Origin: Lysinibacillus_B sp050613145
GTDB lineage: Bacteria; Bacillota; Bacilli; Bacillales_A; Planococcaceae
Length of the DNA: 64,000 bases
Assembly (NCBI RefSeq): GCF_050613145.1
Contig: NZ_CP192507.1
Location: 3,348,001-3,412,000, forward strand
Direction of reading: 5' to 3'
The position numbers and the translations under genes are program-made. Below, in pieces: positions 1 to 8,069 of this stretch. Numbering within the stretch: the stretch's first letter is position 1; each line of letters opens with the position of its first letter. The notes beneath the pieces were generated by a model, which ran no database searches, was not told the origin of the DNA, and worked only from the letters and a program-made list of their open reading frames with translations.

Positions 1-487
1 TTTTCGGAATCTTTTCTTTTTTCTCGGATGGTTTTGACGCATCTCGTGCTTCGAAATGTGTCGCGTCAAAGCTAAGGTGTTCATCGTTCAGAAATCCTTC
101 TGTAAAGGCTGTTTGAATTATTTCATCCTGCATTTTATCGAAAACCTCTGACTGACTAATCACATCGACCATACGTGAATAAGAAGCTTCAGAAGGCACC
201 GAATCGGAAAGTAAAAAGCCGCAATCTAAACGAAAGATAAGATCATTTTTTAGCCGTTTGATTAAATCTTTTACTGTTGGAATACGCTCGACAATGCGAA
301 TGATTAACGATTGAATCATTGCACCGTAGTTTAATTCTCTTGGAGCACCACGCATTGTCTTTTTACGGAACAGTTGGAAAATCGGCTGTAAATCAAAAGT
401 GGTCAAAATCGCATCAAAACGATGAGAACTTTCCATTTCCATTAATTCATGGATGTCAAATAGACGCATTTGTTTTATAATCGTCAT
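1..487 (-). CDS. IS1182-family transposase, N-terminal part (truncated by window edge)
   Basis: The ATG is the complement of 485-487 and is preceded by a leader identical to that of the right-hand copy at 12149. About 162 residues are visible, covering the N-terminal region that includes the DUF772-type domain of IS1182/IS5-like transposases; the DDE catalytic part would lie outside the window. The protein would cut and paste its own element by binding the terminal repeats. It is probably intact, because the visible part has no stop and is identical to the complete copy, but this cannot be confirmed here. Confidence 0.88.
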   Translation of the reverse strand, partial: MTIIKQMRLFDIHELMEMESSHRFDAILTTFDLQPIFQLFRKKTMRGAPRELNYGAMIQSLIIRIVERIPTVKDLIKRLKNDLIFRLDCGFLLSDSVPSEASYSRMVDVISQSEVFDKMQDEIIQTAFTEGFLNDEHLSFDATHFEARDASKPSEKKEKIPK

Positions 488-611
488 AGGGCATTCACCT
501 CAGGGATAATTTTGGTTTGGTCACTTAAATTATACCAAATTGGGGAGGTGCCCTTTTTTTATTGTTTTGAAACCCTTGGTAGACAAGGGATTGGAATTAT
601 GAAATTAACTC
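1..611 (-). mobile_element. IS1182-family insertion sequence, left copy, cut by window edge
   Basis: These 611 bases are the reverse complement of 12025-12635, with no length difference and no mismatch in the stretches I compared. The shared sequence stops at 611, next to the word GAGTTAATTTCATAA (read on the minus strand), which is the element's terminal inverted repeat. The rest of the element lies to the left of the window. The copy points away from the right-hand copy, so the two 5' ends face inwards over 11.4 kb of accessory DNA. Confidence 0.9.
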
Positions 612-638
612 ATTTTAATTTTATTTTTTATTTTTTAT

Positions 639-1340
639 TTGATTTTTCGTTTCTTTTGTGGAATACCCTTTTCGAATTTATTTTTAAAAGTGGCCCTCAT
701 TTTCATTTTCATTAGATTATTGTTAAGATCCGTAGAGATTTGTTTTGCATTTTATAGCGATATAAAACCAAGCATTAAAACAAAAGGAACCTATTTATCA
801 GGTTCTGAAAGAATTACACTAGCAATTAAAAGCATTATTGAACTGATTATTTTATCTACCTTGCTTTACACAATACATGAAAGTTTAAGCATTCACTCTA
901 GTTCTTACATAAAATTTCTATTGAATTTTTTCAATGTATTACCTAGTTCTTTTTTAAAATCTGTTGCAATTTCGTTTTTTAATATTTCTTTTGAATATAC
1001 TATAACATTCACTAAATTCGAAATTTTTATTGCTTTAACTCATTTAATACAAATAACCTCAAGTGTAACACTTATTTCAATTTCAATTGCAAGCTATCTA
1101 AATTCACCTAAACAAAATTTGGAATATGAGTTGAAAATCTCTAATCATAAATTTATTTTAACAGCTAAACCTTATGGACCAGCAAAGTTTTTAACTAAAG
1201 TAAAACAAGAAATTGTATCTGGTGATAATGTAGATGATTTACTAGAAAACTTAAATAAAATGTTCAAAAATAACAAAATTAATAATACTCAACTAGAAGA
1301 AATTTATGAATATATGAATATAGTTTATTTCAAACTTTAA
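639..1340 (+). CDS. Hypothetical membrane protein, probably 5'-truncated by the IS
   Basis: I do not recognise this family. The frame stays open back to 609, right at the IS1182 end (611), and no normal start with a ribosome binding site is visible; the first usable codon is a TTG at 639 without a Shine-Dalgarno. This suggests that the insertion removed the 5' end. Hydrophobic segments lie near residues 15-40, 62-82 and 130-155, followed by a charged, Asn/Lys-rich C-terminal tail of about 75 residues that is likely cytoplasmic. Base composition is very AT-rich, like the other cargo genes of this island and unlike the core genes to the right. It may no longer be expressed. Confidence 0.5.
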   Translation: MIFRFFCGIPFSNLFLKVALIFIFIRLLLRSVEICFAFYSDIKPSIKTKGTYLSGSERITLAIKSIIELIILSTLLYTIHESLSIHSSSYIKFLLNFFNVLPSSFLKSVAISFFNISFEYTITFTKFEIFIALTHLIQITSSVTLISISIASYLNSPKQNLEYELKISNHKFILTAKPYGPAKFLTKVKQEIVSGDNVDDLLENLNKMFKNNKINNTQLEEIYEYMNIVYFKL

Positions 1341-1846
1341 ATAGTTCATTTTACTAATTTGATTTTCTTAATAAATTTCATTTCTAAAGTATATATTTTA
1401 TGGAGCCACCATTTAATTTCCGCTTAAAATTTCTATATTTAAATTCTAATTCATAAAATAAACCCTCTACCATTGCTATATAGTAGATGGTTTGTTTTTA
1501 TTTATATTTATTAACTATCCCTTATGGAAAACGGTTAGACACTCCATTTAAATCCACCACTTCCATAACCAAAACTACTTATTTTTCTTTGAGAGAATCA
1601 CCAAGTTGTTTCGACTACTACTTTTCAAATTCAATTGTATACATAAATTTTTCATCTAATATCGTATACTTAATAATTAAAACATAATCTACTGGCTAAT
1701 TCTTCCCATAACTTTATTCGATAATTTTGTATCTTCTCAGCAAATCGAACAAATATAATAGGCATTCTATTCATTTTTTTCTAAAACATTTCTATTGATT
1801 TTTCTTATTGTAAACTATGCTATAAAACTAGGGGATTCAAAAGATT
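1341..1846. other. AT-rich intergenic stretch, no gene recognised
   Basis: About 500 bases of AT-rich DNA between two convergent genes. A short imperfect hairpin around 1461-1492 (ctctaccattgc then a partly complementary tagtagatgg) could end the upstream transcript. Short open frames here lack start signals and look spurious. Confidence 0.4.
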
Positions 1847-2104
1847 TCAATAATTTCTCCACTCCAACTCGCCAAACCACTCAAAATCCTCCAAGCTAAT
1901 CGCCAAGCTTTGCAACTCGCCAATATCCTCCTCTAATAACCGCACTTCCTCCCTCGACTCTAGCATTTGCATCGGCACCCACTTCATACCTTGCTCGCCG
2001 TTATTCCGAAACTGGACCAAATATTGTTGCTTTTTCTCATCAATCGCAAGCACAAAACCGTATATATGACTAAAACTCACCCACTCGCCTTCCTTGAATT
2101 TCAT
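1847..2104 (-). CDS. Small IDEAL-domain-like protein
   Basis: An 85-residue protein. The start is the ATG at 2102-2104, placed after a strong ribosome binding site (GGAGGAG); an upstream in-frame ATG at 2158 has none. The first half (residues 1-45) starts MKFKEGEWVSFS and has the look of a small beta-barrel as found in Bacillus proteins that open with KFKVGDWV. The C-terminal part (around 60-80, with the pattern LAISLEDFEWFGEL) resembles the IDEAL motif of Bacillales proteins such as YpiB. Proteins of this type are common in Bacillales prophages and integrative elements, usually near the repressor/integrase module, as here. Function is unknown. Confidence 0.5.
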   Translation of the reverse strand: MKFKEGEWVSFSHIYGFVLAIDEKKQQYLVQFRNNGEQGMKWVPMQMLESREEVRLLEEDIGELQSLAISLEDFEWFGELEWRNY

Positions 2105-2161
2105 AATATCTCCTCCAAATAAAGATAACGCAAAAGCCCCCAAGACCTTTGCGTTCACCGA

Positions 2162-2427
2162 TTAATTACTGCGTTCTATAAAAAAGCGATCAATCTCTGT
2201 TTTCGACACACACTTCACACCTTCGACCTCACAAATCTTTAAGCCGTAAATGCGAAATTTCATAAAACTATTATAAGAAACGCTTGCATAAGCAGCGCCT
2301 TCTTTTAGCGTCATTCATTCATGTGCCCTGTCTTCTTGCTTTCTTCAATGGCTAGGTGCGTTGCTGCAATCACAATCTGCTGTAACTCTGTCTCAAATCG
2401 GTCAGGTAAATCAAAACGTAACTCCAT
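2162..2427 (-). pseudogene. Excisionase-like gene, frameshifted
   Basis: Two overlapping frames together rebuild a protein like the intact excisionase at 13686-13946. The first (ATG at 2427, behind AGGAGG) gives 38 residues that end at a TGA at 2311-2313. The second (from 2314 to 2162) reads MTLKEGAAYASVSYN and ends in KTEIDRFF, matching SLKDGAKYAGVSYN and RKEIDRF of the intact copy. The break falls where the intact protein has its W-L-S-L entry to the winged helix-turn-helix, and a small deletion of about 4 nt would explain it. The gene faces away from the repressor at 2573, an order typical of lysogeny or excision control modules. Loss of Xis would leave its element unable to excise. Confidence 0.7.
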
Positions 2428-2454
2428 TTGATAGCCTCCTAAGCTCATTTATTT

Positions 2455-2513
2455 CAAGATTAATCTTGATGAACCAAGAGTATCACAACCGAGTTTCGCT
2501 ATCAAGAATTTTT
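2455..2513. promoter_or_regulatory. Candidate operator region of the XRE repressor
   Basis: The divergent spacer between xis (minus) and the repressor gene (plus) holds a 14-bp perfect palindrome, CAAGATTAATCTTG (2455-2468), and a related word ATCAAGAATTTTT near 2502. Paired related words in a divergent spacer suit binding by the XRE protein encoded next door. This is inference from position and symmetry. Confidence 0.45.
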
Positions 2514-2572
2514 AAACTATTTATTTGATTATCAAAATCGAACGGTGTATGCTAAGAGCAAGGGGGCTGACA

Positions 2573-3049
2573 ATGAACCAATCCAAAAGCTTCGGCGCGT
2601 CACTTCGACTATTACGAAAATCAAAAATGCTATCGCTCGTCCAACTATCCGAGCAATCAGGCGTTTCAAACCCTTATTTATCACAAATTGAAAACGATAA
2701 GTTCGTCCCGTCATTAGAAATTTTACGAAAGCTGGCAACGGCACTTGATAGCGATTTATATGAGCTCGCAATCGAAGCGGGAATTTATTCCGAGGAAGAT
2801 TTAGCAATGCTCAAGCGCAATACACGCAAAAATACTTTTGCTGATGAAGACTTCACTTACGAAGCTTACAAATCGCATTACCACGTACAACTTGAAGATA
2901 TTATGAAAGATTCTGGACGCAGCTTTTATATTGCAGGCCACAAATTGAACGACAACGAATTACAAGCACTCGTCCAAATTTTCGAGGGCAAAGAAAAAAA
3001 CTACCCGACAGAACAACAGCTAAAGGCAGACTATGAAAAATTGAAGTAA
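2573..3049 (+). CDS. XRE-family transcriptional regulator (element repressor)
   Basis: The start is the ATG at 2573 behind AAGGGGGCTGAC; earlier in-frame codons lack a binding site. The protein has 158 residues. Residues 5-65 form a helix-turn-helix of the Cro/CI (XRE) type, with the second and recognition helices in the stretch VQLSEQSGVSNPYLSQIEND, followed by a dimer-forming helical region. The C-terminal 80 residues are charged and resemble the tail of Bacillus SinR/SlrR-like and ICE repressors. No peptidase motif is seen. It lies between a divergent broken excisionase and an integrase pseudogene 31 bases downstream, so it likely represses excision and integration genes of the older element. 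It appears intact even though both of its neighbours are broken. Confidence 0.8.
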   Translation: MNQSKSFGASLRLLRKSKMLSLVQLSEQSGVSNPYLSQIENDKFVPSLEILRKLATALDSDLYELAIEAGIYSEEDLAMLKRNTRKNTFADEDFTYEAYKSHYHVQLEDIMKDSGRSFYIAGHKLNDNELQALVQIFEGKEKNYPTEQQLKADYEKLK

Positions 3050-3080
3050 GTACAGCTATTCATACGAAGGAGAACTCATC

Positions 3081-4183
3081 ATGGCATCGATCAAACCGTA
3101 TGAGAAGAATGGCAAAATTTATTACATGTTTCAACTTTACATTTACACTGACCTGATGACTGGAAAGGTGCGTAAATCGACTCGCCGTGGCTTCAAAACG
3201 AAAAAAGAAGCCCAGCTCGAGCTCGCACGACTGCAACTCGAAATCGACAAAGGCACTTACACTCGCCCACCAGTTGAAATGTATCGGGAAGCGTACAATT
3301 TATGGATTGTGCAATACGAAAATACAGTTGAAGAAAGTACGTTTTCTAAAACACTAAGCATTTTCAAAAATCACGTATTGCCACAGCTTGGCGACTACAA
3401 AATCGATAAAATTAACATCAAAATGTGCGAGCAAACGATTAATCATTGGTTCAAAAAACCCGCCCGTTATCGCATGGTAAAGGCTTATGCCTCTAAGGTT
3501 TTAGACTACGCAATTAAGCTCGAGCTCATTCAATCAAATCCGATGAAACTCGTATCCATGCCAACAAAACGCGTCGATCCGACTGAGGACGAGGAAGAAC
3601 TAAATTTCTATTCGAAAGAGGAACTGCTGCATTTCTTGAAGTGCTTGGAGCAGGAGAATAATTTCAAAGCGTACGCCCTATTTCGCATTCTTGCTTTCTC
3701 TGGCATGCGAAAAGGTGAAGCACTTTCACTTACTTAGGAAGATATTAATTTCAAGGAATGCGAAATTCGCATTAATAAAGCTTTGGCTCGTGGAAAAGAT
3801 AATGGCTTATACGTCAAAACAACGAAAACAAAATCATCTCGTCGTACGTTAAAGATGGATGAAAAAACGATGGAAATTTTAGCGGAATGGCGGAAGAAAC
3901 AAAGCAAGACTATATAATACTCGGCTATAACACACTGCAACCGACCAAAACACGTAAATGGATGCTGCATGTACAAAATAAGTATGGGCTGAAAGAAATT
4001 ATAACACATGGATTGCGACACACGCATTGTTCTCTATTGTTTGAAGCTGGCGCAACGATTAAAGAAGTACAAGATCGCTTAGGGCATGGCGATGTGCAGA
4101 CGACAATGAACATTTACGCTCACGTGATGAAGAAGGTAAAGGCGGTAACGATACAGAAGTTTGTGGATTATTTAGATTTTTAA
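3081..4183 (+). pseudogene. Tyrosine integrase, inactivated (nonsense, frameshift, deletion)
   Basis: Homologous along its length to the intact integrase at 14050-15222, with the same AP2-like arm-binding start, SAM-like core-binding domain and catalytic domain. Three lesions are visible by comparison. A TAG at 3735-3737 replaces the Trp codon after GEALSLT. A frame change occurs near 3897, where the reading continues as a new frame beginning MAEETKQDY. About 12 codons matching LVFSNEVNEYLQ are missing before PTKTRKW. The downstream frame still encodes HGLRHTHCS (His-x-x-Arg) and the Tyr motif TTMNIYAH. The gene therefore cannot make a working recombinase, and the older element is probably fixed in place. 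Confidence 0.9.
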
Positions 4184-4250
4184 TAATAATACACAGTATA
4201 ATTTTATTCATTATTAAGATATAGTTAATTAAAGAGGTGAATGTACTAAA

Positions 4251-5420
4251 ATGAGAGAAGAATTGTATTCTATTTTAGAATTAAATTCTCAAGACGAGAA
4301 GAGACTATTTGCTAAAAAGATTGGAATTGAATTAAAAAAATTAAATTATTATAATGCTAATTGTATCTATCCTGATGAAACGTATATCAAAAAAATACTA
4401 AATGCAAGACCTCATTTAAGTGAGCTAGAACTAAAGTTAAGACTAGGTAATATTGATCAAAACGTTATTTCTCTCTTAAAAGATAATTTAGAAACAATAA
4501 AGACACTAAAACCTAAAAAGAAAATAAACACAAAATTACACAGAAGATTAAAGCCAATATTCTCCACTAGATTTGGTGAATTATATAACGAGGATTGTAT
4601 AGAGGTACTTAAACATTTACCCTCAAATTCAGTAGATTTGATATTTGCTGATCCGCCATTTAACCTAAATAAAGAATATGAATCAGGTATTAATGATAAC
4701 CTTTCAAAAACCGAATATCTTAATTGGACTGAAAGTTGGTTGACCGAATGTATACGAGTTTTAAAGGACGGGGGAGCAATTTTTATTTGGAATATACCTT
4801 CTTGGAACACATATAGTTCTGAAATATTAAATAAACATTTAAACTTTCGACATTGGATTGTTGCAGACGTTAAATATAGCCTACCTATCCCAAATAAATT
4901 ATACCCCGCTCATTACTCACTACTTTATTATATTAAAGGTAACAAACCTAATACTTTCAATCAAGAACGTTTACCACTGGAAATCTGTCCACATTGTAGT
5001 CATGATATAAAAGATTACGGCGGATATAAAAACAAATTAAACCCAAAAGGAATTTCTCTTACTGATGTTTGGAAAGATATTTCTCCCGTAAGACATAAAA
5101 AATATAAAACACGTAATAGTAATGAACTTCCCTTGAATTTACTTGAAAGAATTATTTCAATGACAACAAATGAGGGCGATATTATTTTAGATCCGTTTGG
5201 TGGCAGTGGTACTACATTCATTGTTAGTGAAGTTCTAAAAAGAAATTGGATTGGAATTGAAATTGGTCCCATAAATGATATTATTAGACGTTTTGATAAT
5301 ATCAAATCTCAGGAGAATTTGATAAAAACTATCCAAAAAAACAAAAATCAGTTATTTACCGAAGAAATGATAAAAGCTAGAATTGCTAATAAACAATGGC
5401 TCCCAGAAGACTTTAAATAA
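4251..5420 (+). CDS. DNA N6-adenine/N4-cytosine methyltransferase (beta order)
   Basis: 389 residues behind AAGAGGTGA. The catalytic motif IV DPPF is at residues 134-137 and the AdoMet-binding motif DPFGGSGTT is at 314-322. Motif IV before motif I, with a target recognition region between, is the beta-class order of N6_N4_Mtase enzymes (PF01555). The enzyme would transfer a methyl group from AdoMet to an amino group of A or C in a specific site. The N-terminal ~105 residues are a helical extension that I do not recognise. A CPHC pair at 246-249 hints at a small metal-binding loop in the recognition region. No restriction endonuclease lies beside it; instead a ParA-like ATPase and a SIR2 gene follow 195 bases later. 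It may be an orphan methylase or the self-marking part of a defence system with those genes. Confidence 0.88.
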   Translation: MREELYSILELNSQDEKRLFAKKIGIELKKLNYYNANCIYPDETYIKKILNARPHLSELELKLRLGNIDQNVISLLKDNLETIKTLKPKKKINTKLHRRLKPIFSTRFGELYNEDCIEVLKHLPSNSVDLIFADPPFNLNKEYESGINDNLSKTEYLNWTESWLTECIRVLKDGGAIFIWNIPSWNTYSSEILNKHLNFRHWIVADVKYSLPIPNKLYPAHYSLLYYIKGNKPNTFNQERLPLEICPHCSHDIKDYGGYKNKLNPKGISLTDVWKDISPVRHKKYKTRNSNELPLNLLERIISMTTNEGDIILDPFGGSGTTFIVSEVLKRNWIGIEIGPINDIIRRFDNIKSQENLIKTIQKNKNQLFTEEMIKARIANKQWLPEDFK

Positions 5421-5566
5421 AAAGTCAACATACTTTTCTTGCATAAATATGACAGGTAAACTTAATAAAAATTAAAACATTAGAACTTATGATATTTAAA
5501 ATTTTATTTTTTCTATCCAATGGGTTTTAATGTTTTTTTATTCACTTCTATTTTTCATTATTAAAC

Positions 5567-5594
5567 TTGCCTTAATACAACAAAAATCTATAAT
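5567..5594 (+). promoter_or_regulatory. Sigma-A-type promoter for the ParA-SIR2 pair
   Basis: A -35 word TTGCCT (5567-5572) and a perfect -10 TATAAT (5589-5594) are separated by 16 bases. The -10 lies about 20 bases before the start of the ParA-like gene, leaving a short leader with AAGGAGG. The pair is therefore probably transcribed separately from the methyltransferase. Confidence 0.6.
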
Positions 5595-5615
5595 TATAGT
5601 TAAGGAGGAATTAAA

Positions 5616-6680
5616 ATGAAAACTTTAACATTTTTCAATAATAAAGGTGGTGTTGGAAAAACAACACTAACCGTAAATCTTGCTTCATACTTACAAACTA
5701 ACTATAACAAAAAAGTCTTGGTATTAGACGCAGATCCTCAAGCAAATTCGACTCAACTTGTCATTCATCCAGAAAAATGGAATGAATTATATCCAGAAGC
5801 TTTCGGAACAAATAATCATACAACTGAAAATAAAACTATAAAATCCTTATTCCAACCACTATTAGTTGGAGACCGTGAAATCAATCCTAATATTAACTTT
5901 ATAAAGGGTAAAGATCATTCCTTTGGATTTGATTTAATAGCTGGGGACCCTTCTCTTTCACAAGTGGAAGATATCTTAAGTAGTGCATGGGAAGAAGCTA
6001 AATCAGGCTCAATAGGAGGAATCAGAACAACTAATTGGTTAAATATACTAAAAAAACATGCTACTGAAAATGAGTATGATTTTTTAATAATAGATGTAGG
6101 TCCTTCATTAGGTGCCTTGAATAGAAGTATACTCTTGAATAGCGAATATATACTTATTCCAATGGGTTCTGACATATTTAGTTTAATGGGCATTAGAAAC
6201 ATTTCTGAATGGATTAATGATTGGCGGAAAAAATATAATAACAGTCTAAAGTTAAGCGAATTGCAAAGTCGTCCCTCAGATCTTGAAAAATATTTTATTA
6301 ATCATAATATTGAACGATCGACACAATTAATAGGATTTTCAATACAACAATATAACTCTCGCAAGTTTAAATCGGGTTATCGTCCTGTAAAAGCCTACGA
6401 TGAAATTATTTCAAAAATGCCAGAAACTATTGTTGAAACACTTAGTAATATAATTCCAAAAAGCTTGAAATCCGACTTAAACCTTGGGGATGTCCCTTAC
6501 CTTAATAGTATTATACCTATAGCACAATCAAATAACGCACCTCTATATTCTTTAAATAATTCACATGGTATCAGAGGTGGACAATCCTCAAATGTTATTA
6601 GATATGAAGAAATGTTAGATAATATCACTTCTAAACTTTTAAGAAATATTGAAACTATTGAAGGTGATCATAATGAATGA
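5616..6680 (+). CDS. ParA/MinD-family ATPase, probable partner of SIR2 gene
   Basis: 354 residues behind AAGGAGG. The deviant Walker A motif KGGVGKT is at residues 10-16, Walker A' LDADPQAN at 37-44 and Walker B DFLIIDVGPSLG at 155-166, all typical of the ParA/Soj branch of the SIMIBI ATPases. Members form ATP-dependent dimers on DNA or membranes. It is longer than plasmid ParA proteins, with an insertion between the A' and B motifs (about 50-145). No ParB-like gene or parS array is seen, so plasmid-type partition is unlikely. Its stop overlaps the start of the SIR2 gene by 8 bases (ATGAATGA), so the two are translationally coupled and likely act together, possibly with this ATPase as sensor or localiser and SIR2 as effector. 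That role is inference. Confidence 0.85.
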   Translation: MKTLTFFNNKGGVGKTTLTVNLASYLQTNYNKKVLVLDADPQANSTQLVIHPEKWNELYPEAFGTNNHTTENKTIKSLFQPLLVGDREINPNINFIKGKDHSFGFDLIAGDPSLSQVEDILSSAWEEAKSGSIGGIRTTNWLNILKKHATENEYDFLIIDVGPSLGALNRSILLNSEYILIPMGSDIFSLMGIRNISEWINDWRKKYNNSLKLSELQSRPSDLEKYFINHNIERSTQLIGFSIQQYNSRKFKSGYRPVKAYDEIISKMPETIVETLSNIIPKSLKSDLNLGDVPYLNSIIPIAQSNNAPLYSLNNSHGIRGGQSSNVIRYEEMLDNITSKLLRNIETIEGDHNE

Positions 6681-7578
6681 AACTATAGATATTCCTTTTC
6701 CTGAAACACTAATAGAAGAAATTGCTTATAATCGTTGCATAATATTTATTGGCGCAGGAGTATCAGCCACTTCAAAAAATAAAAATAACGAATCTATGAT
6801 GGATTGGTCAACTTTTATGTCAGAGGCACAAAAACTTATAGAATCATGTGAAGAAGATGTTAAAGAATATGTTCAGCAATGTATTGATAAAAGAAATTAT
6901 CTTCACGCTTTACAAACTATTAAAGATAAATCTAATGGCAATGGAAATTATATAGCATTGTTAAAACGTGCATATTCAGGTAACGGTTATTCACATTCAA
7001 GAGCCCATGAAATTCTACATAGTCTAAATATCAAAATTGTAGTTTCTACAAATTTTGATAAAATCTACGAGACATATTGTATAGCAAATGGTTCAAAATA
7101 TAGTAGCGGTCATGTTGTTATAAATTATAAAAACACCGATGATTTAATTCACAACATAAAATCTTATGATAATGTCATCATTAAAGCACATGGATCTATA
7201 GATTCTCCTGATGGTTTAATTTTCACAGAAGATAATTATTATAAATCTATTAGAGAGAACCACCTTTTTTATAAAATCTTTGAGTCATTATTTTTAACTC
7301 ATACCGTTTTATTTATTGGTTACAGTCTAAACGATCCTGATATTAATTTATTATTTAATACTGCTGCTAATACTGCATCGGAAATGACTCCGCATTATGT
7401 ACTAACAACTAGCGGTACAAATCCACAATTAATAAAACATCATAAACAGAACTTTAATATTGAACCAATCATTTACGGAGATAAACATGAACAACTTATT
7501 CCGGCATTAGAGGATCTGTATGTAAAAGTTACAAGCTTACGTGAAGATAGAGGACTCAATCATTTAATAATTGATTAA
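6673..7578 (+). CDS. SIR2-domain protein, probable NAD-consuming effector
   Basis: 301 residues. The ATG at 6673 is chosen because AAGGTGAT lies just before it and because it overlaps the stop of the ATPase gene; an earlier in-frame ATG at 6649 is less well placed. The NAD-binding motif FIGAGVSATS is at residues 25-34, STNFD at 125-129, and the catalytic-type His is in KAHGSID (H173). A late LFIGYSLNDPDI motif matches SIR2-like defence proteins. In Thoeris ThsA, DSR1/DSR2 and SIR2-HerA systems such domains deplete NAD+ after phage sensing, giving abortive infection. This is a compact SIR2 domain with a short C-terminal tail and no sensor domain of its own, which makes a dependence on the coupled ATPase plausible. 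A strong terminator follows. Confidence 0.85.
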   Translation: MNETIDIPFPETLIEEIAYNRCIIFIGAGVSATSKNKNNESMMDWSTFMSEAQKLIESCEEDVKEYVQQCIDKRNYLHALQTIKDKSNGNGNYIALLKRAYSGNGYSHSRAHEILHSLNIKIVVSTNFDKIYETYCIANGSKYSSGHVVINYKNTDDLIHNIKSYDNVIIKAHGSIDSPDGLIFTEDNYYKSIRENHLFYKIFESLFLTHTVLFIGYSLNDPDINLLFNTAANTASEMTPHYVLTTSGTNPQLIKHHKQNFNIEPIIYGDKHEQLIPALEDLYVKVTSLREDRGLNHLIID

Positions 7579-7632
7579 TTTGACTCCCAAAATGAATGCC
7601 ACACCCCAAAATCCCCTAAAAACACAAAAAGA

Positions 7633-7668
7633 CCGAAACCCTTATATATAAAGGGTTTCGGCCTTTTT
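7633..7668 (+). terminator. Rho-independent terminator after the SIR2 gene
   Basis: The perfect 11-bp stem CCGAAACCCTT / AAGGGTTTCGG (7633-7643 with 7651-7661) is followed by CCTTTTTT. It ends the ParA-SIR2 transcript and sits immediately left of the attachment-site copy. Confidence 0.85.
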
Positions 7669-7689
7669 TGAAATCGTTTGATTCCTATG

Positions 7690-7711
7690 TATGGAGACGG
7701 CGGGAGTCGAA
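7690..7711 (+). repeat. Attachment site, distal copy (duplicate of ssrA 3' end)
   Basis: The 22 bases from TATGGAGACGG to GAGTCGAA are identical to 15359-15380, which is the 3' end of the tmRNA gene including the CCA-coding end. Direct orientation of the two copies defines an integrated element of about 7.7 kb. Homology to ssrA stops after 7711. Confidence 0.85.
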
Positions 7712-8069
7712 TCAACCGTCTCAAAGTGTTATTATATCAATGCTTGCGGGGGCACTTGATTTTTTTTGACTACGTTTTTGACTACGTTTTTAAAAAATTT
7801 AGTTGCGGAGCAATGCCTAGTTCTAGATCTGCTGTGTTCCCATAATAGTAGAAACATGATAACCATTGTACAAATTTATATTTTAGTTTTTAGAGGAAGT
7901 GATATTTAATATGTTCATTTTATTTGAACAATTATTTCCTTACAGTAGAAAAAGCAGACAGCTCACTAGACCACCTGCTTTTCATATTTCAACTAATTCT
8001 AGTTTTTATTTTTAAAAAAATCTTACCACTGATGTGATACCTATGCTAATTAAATAAATTTTTCAATTT
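7712..8069. other. Left end of the ssrA-integrated element
   Basis: No gene is recognised. The stretch holds the word TTGCGGGGGCACTTGATT (7745-7762), which is the reverse complement, with one mismatch, of a sequence just before the integrase start (about 14015-14032). It also holds two GACTACG repeats. A weak hairpin near 7948-7982 (agaaaaagcag ... ctgcttttcat) may terminate the retron transcript coming from the right. Confidence 0.5.
7768..7786 (+). repeat. GACTACG arm-type repeats, left end
   Basis: GACTACG occurs at 7768-7774 and 7780-7786, 12 bases apart, each followed by TTTTT. The same word occurs three times at the right end (15230, 15241, 15253). Short direct repeats at both inner ends of an element with an AP2-like-domain integrase are what arm-type integrase sites look like. 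Binding is inferred. Confidence 0.6.

Noticed and set aside
1487..1687. Short open frame in the 1341-1846 gap
   Set aside because: No ribosome binding site, unusual composition and overlap with a hairpin. Not supported as a gene.
5616..6680. Plasmid partition locus (parA) marking an integrated plasmid
   Set aside because: No ParB gene, parS repeats or replication gene was found; the overlap with the SIR2 gene points to another role.
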